A stretch of 64,000 bases of DNA from JAMQKA01 sp031569985 (GCF_031569985.1 NZ_JAMQKA010000030.1:1-64000); one strand, 5' to 3'. Positions 23,397 to 33,205 are shown, counted from the stretch's first letter. Notes: generated from the letters alone by a model not told the origin. Program-made: numbers and translations.

Positions 23397-25922
23397 ATGA
23401 AGATGAAACGAAAATCTATTTTTTCAGCTTTAATTGCCATCCTGTTTATCTCGACAACAACCGCTGCGCAGGAAACACTCCAATCCCCTGAACAGTACCT
23501 GGGATATGAGCTCGGTGAACAATGGACGCCCCATCACAAGGTTATTGGATACTTCAAACATATTGCTGCCGAATCGCCGATGGTGGAGTGGCAACAGTAT
23601 GGCACATCGAATGAGGGGCGGGAGCTTATTTATGTGACCGTTTCAACAGAAGAGAATATTGCGCGAAAAGAGGAGATCCGAACCAATAACCTGAAGCGAA
23701 CGGGACTGCTGGCCGGGGAGCCGACACAAGATTCAACGGCGATCGTTTGGATGAGCTACAACGTGCACGGGAATGAAGCCTCCAGCAGCGAGGCGGCTAT
23801 GAAAACACTGTACGAGCTGGTGCGGCCAGGCAATCAGCAACCCCGTTGGTGGCTGCAAAATACGATGGTAATTATGGACCCGACGCTGAATCCCGATGGC
23901 CGCGAACGGTATGTCCACTGGTATAAAGCCACCGCGCGTGAGGAAGCAAATCCACATCCGCATGCACGGGAGCACCATGAGCCCTGGCCGGGCGGCCGTA
24001 CCAACCACTACTATTTTGATTTGAATCGGGACTGGGCGTGGCTTACGCAAAAGGAATCCCGTCAGCGAAATGAAATTTATCAACAATGGCTGCCACATGT
24101 CCATGTCGATTTTCATGAACAGGGCCATAATTCGCCCTATTATTTTGCCCCCGCAGCCGAGCCGTTTCACAAGGCAATTACCGACTGGCAGCGTGAATTC
24201 CAGCACACCATCGGTGAAAACCACGCCCGCTATTTCGACCAGAATAACTGGCGCTATTTCACTCGCGAAATTTTTGACCTGTTTTATCCCAGTTACGGCG
24301 ACACATATCCCATTTTTAACGGTTCTATAGGCATGACCTATGAGCAGGCCGGGCAGGTCGGGTTGAAAATCATCCAGGTGGAAGGAGATACGCTGACCCT
24401 CCACGACCGACTGATACATCATTTTACTACCGGGATGTCAACGGTGGAGGTGGTATCGCAACATGCGGAACAAATCGTTAGTGAATTTACCGAATATTAT
24501 CGGAAATCAAGGGAAAATCCCGCCGGCCACTACAAAACGTATGTTATTAAAGGCGATAATGATCCCGATAAAATCCGTTCGCTTTTGCAGCTGCTGGAGA
24601 GTCATAACGTGCAGTATGGGAAAGCCCCTCGAACCGGTACATATTCTGGTTTTAATTATAATACTGGCCAAGATGAACAGGTTGAAATTACTACAAACGA
24701 TTACTTGGTGAGTGCCTACCAGCCCAAGTCGGTGTTGGCACGTATTTTCTTTGAGCCGCAGCCGGAGCTGAGCGATTCCGTTACCTATGACATCACCGCT
24801 TGGGAGCAGCACTACGCCTTTGGGTTGGATGGTTATGCGCTAACGGAACGCCTCAACCCGGTATCTGCCGGGCTCCCAAACCCAAATATTGAAAATAACA
24901 TCACTGGGAAACCGTATGCTTACCTGGCGGAATGGCACACGGTGGCAGATATGCAGTTGCTGGCCGCGCTGCTGAAAAAGGGGGTCACCATCCACGTGGC
25001 GAGTCAGCATTTTATAACGAACGGTGTCACGTATCAACCTGGGACACTGGTAATCACCCGAAATGAAAATGAACAGATGGGAACTCAATTTGATAAAGTG
25101 GTGCAGGAGACCGCCACCGAATTTGGGCAGCAACTCCACCCCGTATCTACAGGGCTTATGGACTCGGGCCCGGATTTGGGTTCCGGGGCAATGCGTTTTG
25201 TGGAAGCGCCAAATATTGCGCTGATTGCTGGCAACGGGACGTCTGCCAACAATGTCGGGGAAATCTGGCACTTTTTTGACAGGCAGATCGACTATCCGGT
25301 GACTCTCATTGATACGGATTATTTCAGCGGCGTAAATCTTAACAGGTATGATGTATTGATCTTACCAGACGGTTCCTATGAGGATATTCTTAATGAAGAT
25401 CGATTTGCTGCAATCAAGGACTGGATTTTGGATGGAGGCCGATTGATCGTCCTCCAGGGAGCAAATGCGTTACTTTCGGGGAAAGAGGAGTTCGGTTTGA
25501 AAGCAAAAGAAGATACTGAAGTGGAGCGTAGTGGATTTAACTATTCTTCATTCAACCAGCACCAGAGAGAACGTATTAGCGAGGCAAATAACGGCTCTAT
25601 TTTTAAAATAGCGATGGATCCCTCACACCCACTGGGCTATGGCTATGATGACTTTTATTTCTCATTGAAGTTGGATACCCAGGCATACGACTTTATTGAA
25701 GAAGGTTGGAATGTGGGAGTTGCAAATGCCGGTGCACATGTCAGTGGATTTGTCGGCAGTGAAGCTGAGAAAGACCTGGAAAATACGCTGGCTTTTGGAA
25801 CGCAGGAGCTGGGAGAGGGCACAGTGGTATACATGATTGACAACCCGCTGTTCCGTGCTTTTTGGCCCAGCGGGAAATTGTTGTTTGGCAATGCCGTTTT
25901 TATGGTTGGCAATAGGAAATGA
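23397..25922 (+). CDS. Secreted M14-family zinc carboxypeptidase
   Basis: About 841 residues from ATG 23397 with a Sec signal ending TTAAQ. The M14 domain has zinc ligands His124 and Glu127 (YNVHGNEAS) and His240 (DFHEQGH). NPDGRER and the YEQAG segment near 320 are also typical. The last third has a class I glutamine-amidotransferase/DJ-1-like fold (NVGEIWHFFDRQIDYPV, then YDVLILPDGSY), a common partner of large M14 proteins in this phylum. It should act on peptides outside the cytoplasm. The upstream extension from 23352 lacks signal-peptide character. Confidence 0.9.
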   Translation: MKMKRKSIFSALIAILFISTTTAAQETLQSPEQYLGYELGEQWTPHHKVIGYFKHIAAESPMVEWQQYGTSNEGRELIYVTVSTEENIARKEEIRTNNLKRTGLLAGEPTQDSTAIVWMSYNVHGNEASSSEAAMKTLYELVRPGNQQPRWWLQNTMVIMDPTLNPDGRERYVHWYKATAREEANPHPHAREHHEPWPGGRTNHYYFDLNRDWAWLTQKESRQRNEIYQQWLPHVHVDFHEQGHNSPYYFAPAAEPFHKAITDWQREFQHTIGENHARYFDQNNWRYFTREIFDLFYPSYGDTYPIFNGSIGMTYEQAGQVGLKIIQVEGDTLTLHDRLIHHFTTGMSTVEVVSQHAEQIVSEFTEYYRKSRENPAGHYKTYVIKGDNDPDKIRSLLQLLESHNVQYGKAPRTGTYSGFNYNTGQDEQVEITTNDYLVSAYQPKSVLARIFFEPQPELSDSVTYDITAWEQHYAFGLDGYALTERLNPVSAGLPNPNIENNITGKPYAYLAEWHTVADMQLLAALLKKGVTIHVASQHFITNGVTYQPGTLVITRNENEQMGTQFDKVVQETATEFGQQLHPVSTGLMDSGPDLGSGAMRFVEAPNIALIAGNGTSANNVGEIWHFFDRQIDYPVTLIDTDYFSGVNLNRYDVLILPDGSYEDILNEDRFAAIKDWILDGGRLIVLQGANALLSGKEEFGLKAKEDTEVERSGFNYSSFNQHQRERISEANNGSIFKIAMDPSHPLGYGYDDFYFSLKLDTQAYDFIEEGWNVGVANAGAHVSGFVGSEAEKDLENTLAFGTQELGEGTVVYMIDNPLFRAFWPSGKLLFGNAVFMVGNRK

Positions 25923-26003
25923 GAAACCAGAAGTAAGAAGTGAGAAGGGGAGCGTTTAAGCCTGTACCGCGGGCATTAGCTCGCGATTTAAATTATTGTT
26001 TGA

Positions 26004-27296
26004 TCAAAACTGGATCTCCAGCGTCAGTTCTTTCTTATCTCTTTTTACGGTAACCGTGCTTTTTTGCCCTTCTTCCAGCGTGTTCAGTACCTCCATATAT
26101 TCATAGATATCCTCGGTCGGTTGTCCATCAAGGGCAATGATGACGTCACCATTTTGCAACCCCGCGGAGTGTGCAGGTCCTCCACTACTGGTTCCCGTAA
26201 TTCGCATACCTGTGCCCTCGAAGCCGTAGTCAGGTGTAACTCCCAGTGTTACCCCCTTGATCATCATATCTCGTTGCTGTTCATTCTCCGGCACTTCGGT
26301 AAACACAAGCTGGTCACCTGCCAACGTATCCAGCTCTTGAAGCAGCCTTTTGGTGTGTTCAAGAACCAGGTCTTCCCCCTCATAGTTAATGTATTCAGCA
26401 TCATCCGAGGGGCGGTGGTAATCAGCGTGTGTATCCGTAAAGTAGTGCAGCACAGGAATCTGCCTGTTGTAAAAGCTGGTGTGGTCACTGGCCCCGGTGC
26501 CATCCGGAATGCTGTTTATGTTTAGAGAGTCCGTGTTCACATTTGCAATAATTTGTTCCCACGCTGTAGACGAGCCAGTGCCGAAGATAAGCAGTTTGTT
26601 GTCCTGCAGCCGACCCACCATATCCAGGTTGATCATAGCTTGAATTTGAATGAGCGGGACAAGGGAGTTTTCTACGAAATATTGAGAACCCAGCAGGCCG
26701 ATCTCTTCACCGGAAAAAGCGGTGAAAACCAGGCTCTTTTGGGGAGGATGATTCGAAAAATACTGGGCAAGCTCCAATATGCCGGCCGTGCCGGAGGCAT
26801 TATCATCGGCCCCGTTGTGGATCTGGTTTCGCCGCCGATTAGCCAGTGAGCCAAAGGTGCCCTCCCCCAGGTGATCGTAGTGTGCGCCAATTATGATATA
26901 GGTGTCGGGGTGTTCGCGGCCTTCAATCATTCCGACCACATTTCTTGACAGGCGAACATCTCCTGAATCCCGGGAGGAACTCGCCCCATGGGGATTCCTG
27001 ACATTGTCCATATTGACAGTAAACGGTTGAAAGTAGGTGCCGCCGTTTCCAAGCGGTTGGAGGTCATACTTTTGGAAGAAGTCGGCGATATAATTAGCGG
27101 CAATAGCCTCTCCGCGGGTGCCAGTTTCGCGTCCACGCAGGGAGTCGCTGGCCAGAAACGTGATATGCGTTTTGATATCATTCGGTTCAATTTCTACAGA
27201 AAGCGGCTGCAGTGGGGAATCCTGCTGTTGGCCCTGGCAACAGGACAACAATATCGTTGAGCAGAAGACTGCTAAAAAGGTTGAGAACTGTTTCAT
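26004..27296 (-). CDS. M28 family aminopeptidase lipoprotein with PDZ domain
   Basis: 430 residues. Lipobox Cys19 (ILLSC). The M28 catalytic domain covers about 35-330 with zinc ligands His in IIGAHYDHLG, Asp in NGADDNASGT, Glu pair in AFSGEEIGLLG, Asp in NLDMVGR and His in GASDHTSFY. A C-terminal PDZ domain (about 345-430; GPAHSAGLQNGDVIIALDGQPTED across the peptide-binding loop) probably steers substrates. A periplasmic or surface-bound exopeptidase. Convergent with the M14 gene. Confidence 0.93.
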   Translation of the reverse strand: MKQFSTFLAVFCSTILLSCCQGQQQDSPLQPLSVEIEPNDIKTHITFLASDSLRGRETGTRGEAIAANYIADFFQKYDLQPLGNGGTYFQPFTVNMDNVRNPHGASSSRDSGDVRLSRNVVGMIEGREHPDTYIIIGAHYDHLGEGTFGSLANRRRNQIHNGADDNASGTAGILELAQYFSNHPPQKSLVFTAFSGEEIGLLGSQYFVENSLVPLIQIQAMINLDMVGRLQDNKLLIFGTGSSTAWEQIIANVNTDSLNINSIPDGTGASDHTSFYNRQIPVLHYFTDTHADYHRPSDDAEYINYEGEDLVLEHTKRLLQELDTLAGDQLVFTEVPENEQQRDMMIKGVTLGVTPDYGFEGTGMRITGTSSGGPAHSAGLQNGDVIIALDGQPTEDIYEYMEVLNTLEEGQKSTVTVKRDKKELTLEIQF

Positions 27297-27486
27297 TATG
27301 ATATGTTTTATTGGTGCCTCTCAAAATCGGGAATCCATCTCAAAAGACGAAACCGTTTTGTTAATGAGTTAAGCTATCAAAGATCGATTTATAGTTATTT
27401 TGTACTTGTTTACTGCTTTTCAATTCTTTTTGATTTATTTTGTCTACACGTTATATTTGCGAATCAAAATTTGACACACTCACAAT

Positions 27487-27564
27487 GGTTGGGGGTGCTT
27501 GCAATAGCGGGCTGAGATCATACCCTAAGAACCTGAACCGGCTAACACCGGCGGAGGGAAACCT
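27487..27564 (+). promoter_or_regulatory. TPP riboswitch (THI element)
   Basis: Has the conserved core GGGGGTGC, GCTGAGATCATACCC, GAACCTGA and the P4/P5 closing GGCTAACACCGGCGGAGGGAA in the right order, closed by a P1 of GGTT/AACC. It binds thiamine pyrophosphate. Downstream, CCTCC (27600-27604) can pair with the Shine-Dalgarno GGAGG (27627-27631), an apparent translation-control platform. It controls the TonB receptor at 27636. Confidence 0.95.
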
Positions 27565-27635
27565 GGAGTTCTTATACTTCAGCAATTCTTGCAAGTTTAC
27601 CTCCTCCTCTTATAACTAAGTAAGACGGAGGATTT

Positions 27636-30116
27636 ATGTTTAGATTCATTTCAAGCCTTTCAGGCACAATACTATTCCTGTTTTTAATCACCAGTACAGC
27701 ACTAAGTCAAACGATATCCGGCACGGTACGGGATGCCCAGACGGACAAGCCGCTGGCCGGCGCCAATATTGTCCAGGTTGGCACGCAAAACGGTACCTCT
27801 GCCGATGAGAATGGGATCTTTCGATTGCAGTTGTCAGCTGATGGTTCCCGGGCGTTAACCGTCTCTTTTATCGGCTATAAAACGAAAACGGTGGAGATCG
27901 ACCAAGTGGGGGAAGATCTTGAAATTAGCTTGGTGCCCCAGTCATTCATGAGCAACGAGGTGTTTGTACGCGCCCTGCGTGTTGACGAAGCTTCGCCTAT
28001 GGCCTACGAGAACCTGGAACGGGAAGAGATCGAGAAAAAGAATCTCGGCCAGGATATCCCATCGCTCGTAGGTTCAACGCCTTCGGTGACAACGACGTCA
28101 GATGCCGGCGCGGGGATCGGCTATTCCGGGGTGCGGATTCGCGGGGTGGACCCGACCAGCATCAATGTGACAATCAACGGTATTCCGCTCAATGATGCGG
28201 AATCACACGGTGTATTCTGGGTGGATCTGCCGGATTTGGCCTCATCTGTTGAAAATATCCAGATCCAGCGCGGGGTTGGGACTTCCACCCACGGGGCCGG
28301 CGCTTTCGGTGCCACGATGAACATTCAGACTTCTGTCATGTCGGCCCAGCCCTATGGTGAGGTAAATACCGGGGTTGGATCGTTTAACACACGCAAGTAC
28401 AACGTGCAGCTGGGATCCGGCCTGATGGAGAACGGCTGGCAGTTTGAAGGCCGGCTTTCCAAAATCGCCTCCGACGGCTACATCGACCGCGCTTCGTCAG
28501 ATCTCAAGTCATTCTACCTGAGTGGTTCCAAAAGTACGGGTCGAAGCCTTCTCAAGGTGGATATCCTTTCAGGCGTGGAGGAGACCTATCAAGCATGGAA
28601 TGGCGTGCCGAAACCGATCCTTGAGGGCAATGCCCAGGGCGTTGAAGATTATATAAACGGGTTGTTTGTGGGATCCGAACAAGCCGAGCATATGCGGGAA
28701 AACGTCGGGAATCGGCAATACAACGAATTCACTTACGACGACCAGACCGACAACTACCAGCAGGATCATTACCAGGCGCACTACTCCTACCAGCTTACCG
28801 ACCGCTGGAACCTCAATACCTCGCTGCATTATACCTATGGTCGCGGTTATTACGAAGAATTCCGCAATAATGATGATCTGAGCGTGTATGGTATCGGGCC
28901 GATTGAAATCGGGAATACCACGATTACCAATAGCGACCTGGTGCGCCGACGCTGGCTGAACAACCATTTCTACGGTCTCGTATTTTCTTCGGAGTACCGC
29001 GTGCAAGACGAGTGGTCGGTGACCGTTGGGGGTGGATATAATGAGTATGACGGGGATCATTATGGAGAAGTGATTTGGGCCCGATATGCAGGCGACAGCA
29101 GCATTGAGGAGACCTATTACGACAATAACGGTTTCAAAACCGATTTCAACGTCTATGCCAAGAGTCAATACTTTTTCACTGATGCAATCAGTGGATACCT
29201 GGATCTGCAGTTGAGGGGTATCAGCTATAAATTCCTGGGCAAAGACACCCGTACCATTAGCGGGACACAACAGATTATCGATGTTCGCCAGAGTGATCGA
29301 CTCAGTTTCTTTAATCCCAAAGCCGGCTTGGTATATCGTTTGGATGAGCGGCAGCGGGTCTACGCCTCATTCAGTGTGGCGAATCGTGAGCCCACACGAG
29401 ACGAGTATGTGGATTCGACCCCGCAAAGCCGGCCCAGTCATGAATCCCTTTATGACTGGGAGTTCGGTTACCGTGGTTCGTTTAGCTGGTTTTTCGGTGC
29501 TGTCAACCTCTACTATATGGACTACAAAGATCAGCTGGTCCAGACTGGTGAGATAAACGACGTCGGTGCCCATATCAGGCAGAATGTGTCGGATAGTTAC
29601 CGGGCCGGCGTTGAGCTGCAGGCAGGCGTGGAACTGACACCTGGTTTTGAATGGTCAGGGAACGCCACCTTTAGTCGAAACAGGATTGAAGATTACACCT
29701 ATTACCTTGATAACTTTGACCAAGGTGGGCAGGAGGCTACGACGTTTGAAAGTACCTCGCTTTCATTTTCGCCCTCCTTTATCGGTAATTCCATATTCAG
29801 CTATACAGAAGGCAGCTTAACGGCTGAGTTGATCAGCAAATATGTTTCACGTCAGTATCTCGATAATACTGAAAACAGGAGCCGTTCTATCGACCCGTAC
29901 TTTGTGAATGACATACGGCTTGGATATAATTTTACTCAAATACCGTATGTAAAAGGTCTGCAGGCCACGCTGCAGGTCAACAATGTGCTGGATGAAGAGT
30001 ATGAAACCAATGGCTACACGTTTGGATGGGTAGGCGGTGGTGAGCAGCAGCACTATAGCTACTACTACCCGCAGGCGGGCCGAAATTTCCTACTTCAGCT
30101 TTCGTTCAAGTTTTGA
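27636..30116 (+). CDS. TPP-regulated TonB-dependent outer-membrane receptor (thiamine uptake)
   Basis: 826 residues. A signal peptide (1-24, ALSQ) is followed by a carboxypeptidase-regulatory-like domain (about 26-105; GTVRDAQTDKPLAGANIV), a plug domain (about 120-235; GYSGVRIRGVDPTSINVTING) and a 22-stranded barrel ending in the aromatic C-terminus LQLSFKF. The riboswitch directly upstream makes thiamine or a precursor the likely substrate, matching the receptor class described as OMR1 in riboswitch surveys. No inner-membrane partner (pnuT) or thiamine kinase follows; a terminator ends the transcript. The ribosome site GGAGG lies in the riboswitch platform. Confidence 0.92.
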   Translation: MFRFISSLSGTILFLFLITSTALSQTISGTVRDAQTDKPLAGANIVQVGTQNGTSADENGIFRLQLSADGSRALTVSFIGYKTKTVEIDQVGEDLEISLVPQSFMSNEVFVRALRVDEASPMAYENLEREEIEKKNLGQDIPSLVGSTPSVTTTSDAGAGIGYSGVRIRGVDPTSINVTINGIPLNDAESHGVFWVDLPDLASSVENIQIQRGVGTSTHGAGAFGATMNIQTSVMSAQPYGEVNTGVGSFNTRKYNVQLGSGLMENGWQFEGRLSKIASDGYIDRASSDLKSFYLSGSKSTGRSLLKVDILSGVEETYQAWNGVPKPILEGNAQGVEDYINGLFVGSEQAEHMRENVGNRQYNEFTYDDQTDNYQQDHYQAHYSYQLTDRWNLNTSLHYTYGRGYYEEFRNNDDLSVYGIGPIEIGNTTITNSDLVRRRWLNNHFYGLVFSSEYRVQDEWSVTVGGGYNEYDGDHYGEVIWARYAGDSSIEETYYDNNGFKTDFNVYAKSQYFFTDAISGYLDLQLRGISYKFLGKDTRTISGTQQIIDVRQSDRLSFFNPKAGLVYRLDERQRVYASFSVANREPTRDEYVDSTPQSRPSHESLYDWEFGYRGSFSWFFGAVNLYYMDYKDQLVQTGEINDVGAHIRQNVSDSYRAGVELQAGVELTPGFEWSGNATFSRNRIEDYTYYLDNFDQGGQEATTFESTSLSFSPSFIGNSIFSYTEGSLTAELISKYVSRQYLDNTENRSRSIDPYFVNDIRLGYNFTQIPYVKGLQATLQVNNVLDEEYETNGYTFGWVGGGEQQHYSYYYPQAGRNFLLQLSFKF

Positions 30117-30137
30117 GTTATGGCAGAATAGGACAAT

Positions 30138-30173
30138 CAAAAGGCGAATCTGTTGATGGATTCGCCTTTTGCA
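30138..30173 (+). terminator. Terminator of the TonB receptor gene
   Basis: Long stem AAAAGGCGAATC / GATTCGCCTTTT with an 8-nt loop, beginning about 20 nt after the stop codon. Confidence 0.88.
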
Positions 30174-30199
30174 ATCTGCCGGCAATCCGTTTTAAACGA

Positions 30200-30343
30200 G
30201 GCCTTTGCAAAACCACACCATTTAAAATTGTCATCGCGAGCCCCGCGTTTTTCGGGGCGTGGCGATCCCCACACGAGGGGAGATTGCCGCATTTCGCTCA
30301 TTTCATTCGCACCATTCGCAATGACATAGGGTTTTGCAAAGCC
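30200..30343. repeat. Nested inverted-repeat element
   Basis: Outer arms GGCCTTTGCAAAACC / GGGTTTTGCAAAGCC; inner arms GTCATCGCGA / TCGCAATGAC; central hairpin CCCCGCG-TTTTT-CGGGG. A half of the outer arm occurs at 105-125. Same inner arms as the element at 1928-2140. Non-coding dispersed palindrome. Confidence 0.75.
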
Positions 30344-30446
30344 CCCTTAAACATGAGTTAGGCACGAATGAAGTTCTGGTTAAAAATACTCAGATTATCA
30401 CGGTTTATGCTGTAAAATACATCCTGTGTCATTCCTGATGCTTGTA

Positions 30447-30762
30447 TTACTCCTTTGACCTGGTGCTGCACCACCGTGATACGAAGGAGGTTGCCATTGA
30501 CCTCTCGTATTCAAACTGCATGTATAGTTCATCAGTACCTTTAACTTTGGAAGAAATTTGATGAAATCCAGTGGATTCCGTCAGGTAAAGCAAATTATTG
30601 TGGCCAACATTACCATTTTGGTCTATCGCTACCCAAACTCCTTCCAGCTGGGGTTGAGGTTGTATCCTTGAAGAAGTGGCAGTACCATTCGGTGTTTCGC
30701 TACAGCCGGCGAACAACAACACCAGCGTCAATACAGTCGCAAAAATTATTTGTGCATTATTT
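30447..30762 (-). pseudogene. Small lipoprotein with displaced 5' end
   Basis: The minus-strand frame encodes a hydrophobic signal IIFATVLTLVLLFAGC (lipobox) followed by about 75 residues (LEGVWVAIDQNGNVGHNNLLYL, then STGFHQISSKV). No ATG exists at the natural start. The frame simply continues into the repeat element at 30762-31052, which contributes the apparent N-terminus MLLNAGQRPVFG. The element therefore seems to have inserted at or just inside the start region. No family is recognised. The C-terminus may also be altered. Confidence 0.5.
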
Positions 30763-31052
30763 AACGTGAGTTCGACATAAACAGTCGTTACGATTTGCTT
30801 TTTATCACTAACCTTCCAGCTACCAAAAACCGGTCGCTGACCGGCATTTAACAGCATTCCGGGTAGGCCGAGGACTCTTCCACCAATTGCTCGCTTCCGA
30901 CCGCTCTGCGGCGGAAGCCCCTCTGACGCTCCGCGTCTCTGTTACACCAAAAGGGTTATACTGGACGCGGAGCGTCCCAACAGGTCCCAACGCAGAGCAT
31001 AGGGACCAAGCGTCGGGTAATTAATAAGAAATCTTATATCGAACTGACGTTA
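30762..31052. repeat. TIR-bounded dispersed element, copy 2
   Basis: Ends AACGTGAGTTCGACATAA (30763-30780) and TTATATCGAACTGACGTTA (31034-31052) are inverted copies and match those of 1928-2140. The interior differs and carries nested palindromes CCGCTCTGCGGCGG and GACGCTCCGCGTC; related words recur at 36165-36205. No gene inside. It lies at the 5' end of a lipoprotein-like frame. Confidence 0.65.
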
Positions 31053-31115
31053 AACAAAGATGCTGGCGGGTATTTACAACTTAGCCATTGTGATATTGGA
31101 AGATAGGATAAACCG

Positions 31116-32990
31116 TTAAAAATTCGAGAAGAGGGTAGATCTGCTTCTGACATTCATCCGCCCAAGAAGATCCTGGAAGTGCGGATTGTCATATAGGGGT
31201 TCAAAATTGGGATTCCACTCGATCCAGGGCATCCAGCTAAAGCGGGACTCATAACAGGCCTCCAGCCATCGCAAGGCTTCATCTTTGTCACCAAGCGCGG
31301 CATAGATTTCAGCAAGTCCCCAGTTGCCGATAGGGGTGGGGTTTGATGATAATTCATTCGCTATTTCCAGGGCTTTATCTGTCATGCCAGCTACGGCATA
31401 GGTATGACCAAGCCCGAATTTCCATCTTGGATTTAATTCAACAGCTCTTTCATGAGCTTTTATTGCTTCCTCATAATTCTCATCTGCCGCATAGGCAGAC
31501 CCGAGCACATAAAATCCGTAAGGATAACCGGGGTTTAGCTCCAATGACTTTTTTGCCGCTGCAATCGCTTCATCATACATGCCCAGCCACCAAGCCTGAA
31601 ATCCCAAATAGACCGGGTAAAGCGCTGTAAAGGGATCCAGCTTCATAGCCAATCTGGATTGTTGCAGAATGTCATCCGGACTGCCACCTTCGAGCATAAC
31701 AAACCAGCTGTAGTGAGCATAGGTCTCCGCGATATTCGGGTCGAACTTAATAGTACGTTTAAATCCCCTGCTCGCTGCGTCCCAATCCCAATCGTTATAA
31801 AGGTCGACAACCGTATGTGCAAGGTGTACCTCTCCTAAACTGTTATCAAGTTTCAGAGCTCTTTCGGCTGCAGCTTGTGCCAGTTCATATGCATCGGCAG
31901 GCGGAGTGATACCATGGCCAGAGGTATTATATCCCAGTGCCAGTCGAGCCCAGGGCAGGGGATCGGCCGGATCTATTCGTGTTGCTTCAAGCAGGTAGGA
32001 AATTCCTTTTTTGTGCGATTCCGGTGTAAATTGATTGAGAAGATAGGTGCCCCTCAAATAGGCTTTATAGGCTTCGGGATTTACTTCTCGTCGATTAGCC
32101 AGCAGGGAATCCTCTTCCGGTGTAAGAGTTACCTGCACGCTTTGAGCAATATCGCGAGTTACATCACTCAACAAAGATAAAATGTTCTCTGTGTTACGAT
32201 CATAACTTTTCGCCCAAAGATGCTGCTCTTCAGGCCCTGCCTGAATAAGTTGTATTTGTATGCGTACGCTGTCTTCGGCTCTGTAGAGGGAACCTTCAAT
32301 AACGTTTTCAACGCCCAGCTGTTTCGCAATGTCTCTTATATTTAATTCTGCATTTCTGAATTGTAAAGTGGAAGTCCGTGAAATAACACGGAGTTCGCTA
32401 AGCTGGCCTAATTCTCCTATCAAAGCATCGTGCAGACCGTCCACAAAAAACGCTTGCTCTTCGTCTCCGGTCAGGTTATCCAGGGGCAATACGGCTATGG
32501 AAGTTTCCGCACCTGACTCTTTTCCCTGACCATTCTGAAAGTAGAAGTAGCCGCCAATTACCACCATCAGTATTAATAATACTTTTGCCGAATAAACAAG
32601 AATTGTATTTTCCCCTTTCGTTTGAGTCGAATCAGTATCAACTGGATAAGAGGAGACTTCATCCTCTGGTTTATAATGAACTGCTTCGCCCGGTGGAAAC
32701 CCGTAATAGTCATGGAAACATTTGCCGAAATAGGCCGGGCTGCTGAACCCGACCCGGTAGGCAATTTCTGAAGCAGTGGCCACTTCCGCTTTTAGCAGCT
32801 CCATGGCGTGCTCCAGCCGAATCTCCCTGATAAATTGACTGCTCGATTGCCCGGTTAGCTTTTTTAGCTTCCGATGAAGCTGGGAGCGACTCACCCCTGC
32901 TCCGCTTGCCAGGTCCTCAACACCAAACTGCTCGTTATCGAGATTTTGTTCAACAATTTCAGTTAGCTTCTGGATGAAAGCTTGTTTCAT
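31116..32990 (-). CDS. AraC-type regulator fused to a membrane-anchored TolB-N/TPR sensor
   Basis: About 624 residues from ATG 32990. The AraC/XylS helix-turn-helix pair lies at the N-terminus (about 1-110; GVSRSQLHRKLKKLTGQSS, then IAYRVGFSSPAYFGKCF). One TM helix follows (about 135-155). An extracytoplasmic FlgO/TolB-N-like domain comes next (SIAVLPLDNLTGDEEQAFFVDGL through VENVIEGSLYRAEDSVRIQIQL), then five to six TPRs (about 330-600). Such fusions are one-component transmembrane regulators; the signal and targets are unknown. A possible LacI-like operator lies about 160 bp upstream. Confidence 0.85.
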   Translation of the reverse strand: MKQAFIQKLTEIVEQNLDNEQFGVEDLASGAGVSRSQLHRKLKKLTGQSSSQFIREIRLEHAMELLKAEVATASEIAYRVGFSSPAYFGKCFHDYYGFPPGEAVHYKPEDEVSSYPVDTDSTQTKGENTILVYSAKVLLILMVVIGGYFYFQNGQGKESGAETSIAVLPLDNLTGDEEQAFFVDGLHDALIGELGQLSELRVISRTSTLQFRNAELNIRDIAKQLGVENVIEGSLYRAEDSVRIQIQLIQAGPEEQHLWAKSYDRNTENILSLLSDVTRDIAQSVQVTLTPEEDSLLANRREVNPEAYKAYLRGTYLLNQFTPESHKKGISYLLEATRIDPADPLPWARLALGYNTSGHGITPPADAYELAQAAAERALKLDNSLGEVHLAHTVVDLYNDWDWDAASRGFKRTIKFDPNIAETYAHYSWFVMLEGGSPDDILQQSRLAMKLDPFTALYPVYLGFQAWWLGMYDEAIAAAKKSLELNPGYPYGFYVLGSAYAADENYEEAIKAHERAVELNPRWKFGLGHTYAVAGMTDKALEIANELSSNPTPIGNWGLAEIYAALGDKDEALRWLEACYESRFSWMPWIEWNPNFEPLYDNPHFQDLLGRMNVRSRSTLFSNF

Positions 32991-33149
32991 AGAGGGTTCA
33001 CGAATCATATATAGCGGGATTTAAGTAGTGGCTATTTATAATTCAAGACCTGCTCAAAATAGTCTCTATTATTGTTACAGATTATATAAAGGATGGGTTA
33101 AATTCAATAGATATAATCTCTTTTGATTAAATAGCTGAAAATATTAAAG

Positions 33150-33163
33150 GCAAATCGTTTGCA
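33150..33163. promoter_or_regulatory. Possible LacI-family operator
   Basis: GCAAATCGTTTGC is a near-perfect palindrome around CG, the LacI/CcpA-type pattern. A similar site is at 40705-40718 upstream of susC. No lacI-like gene is present in the window, so this is a motif match only. Confidence 0.3.
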
Positions 33164-33205
33164 TAGGAAGCAATCTCGAAAGAAAGTAAAATAATCTATT
33201 CTTAT

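Noticed and set aside
28569..29270. Long antisense frames inside the TonB receptor, and similar ones in the M14 gene (23733-24422) and the second CRTAC1 gene (50230-50925)
   Set aside because: Mirror frames of strongly biased coding sequence; the peptides lack domain features and the sense genes are well supported.
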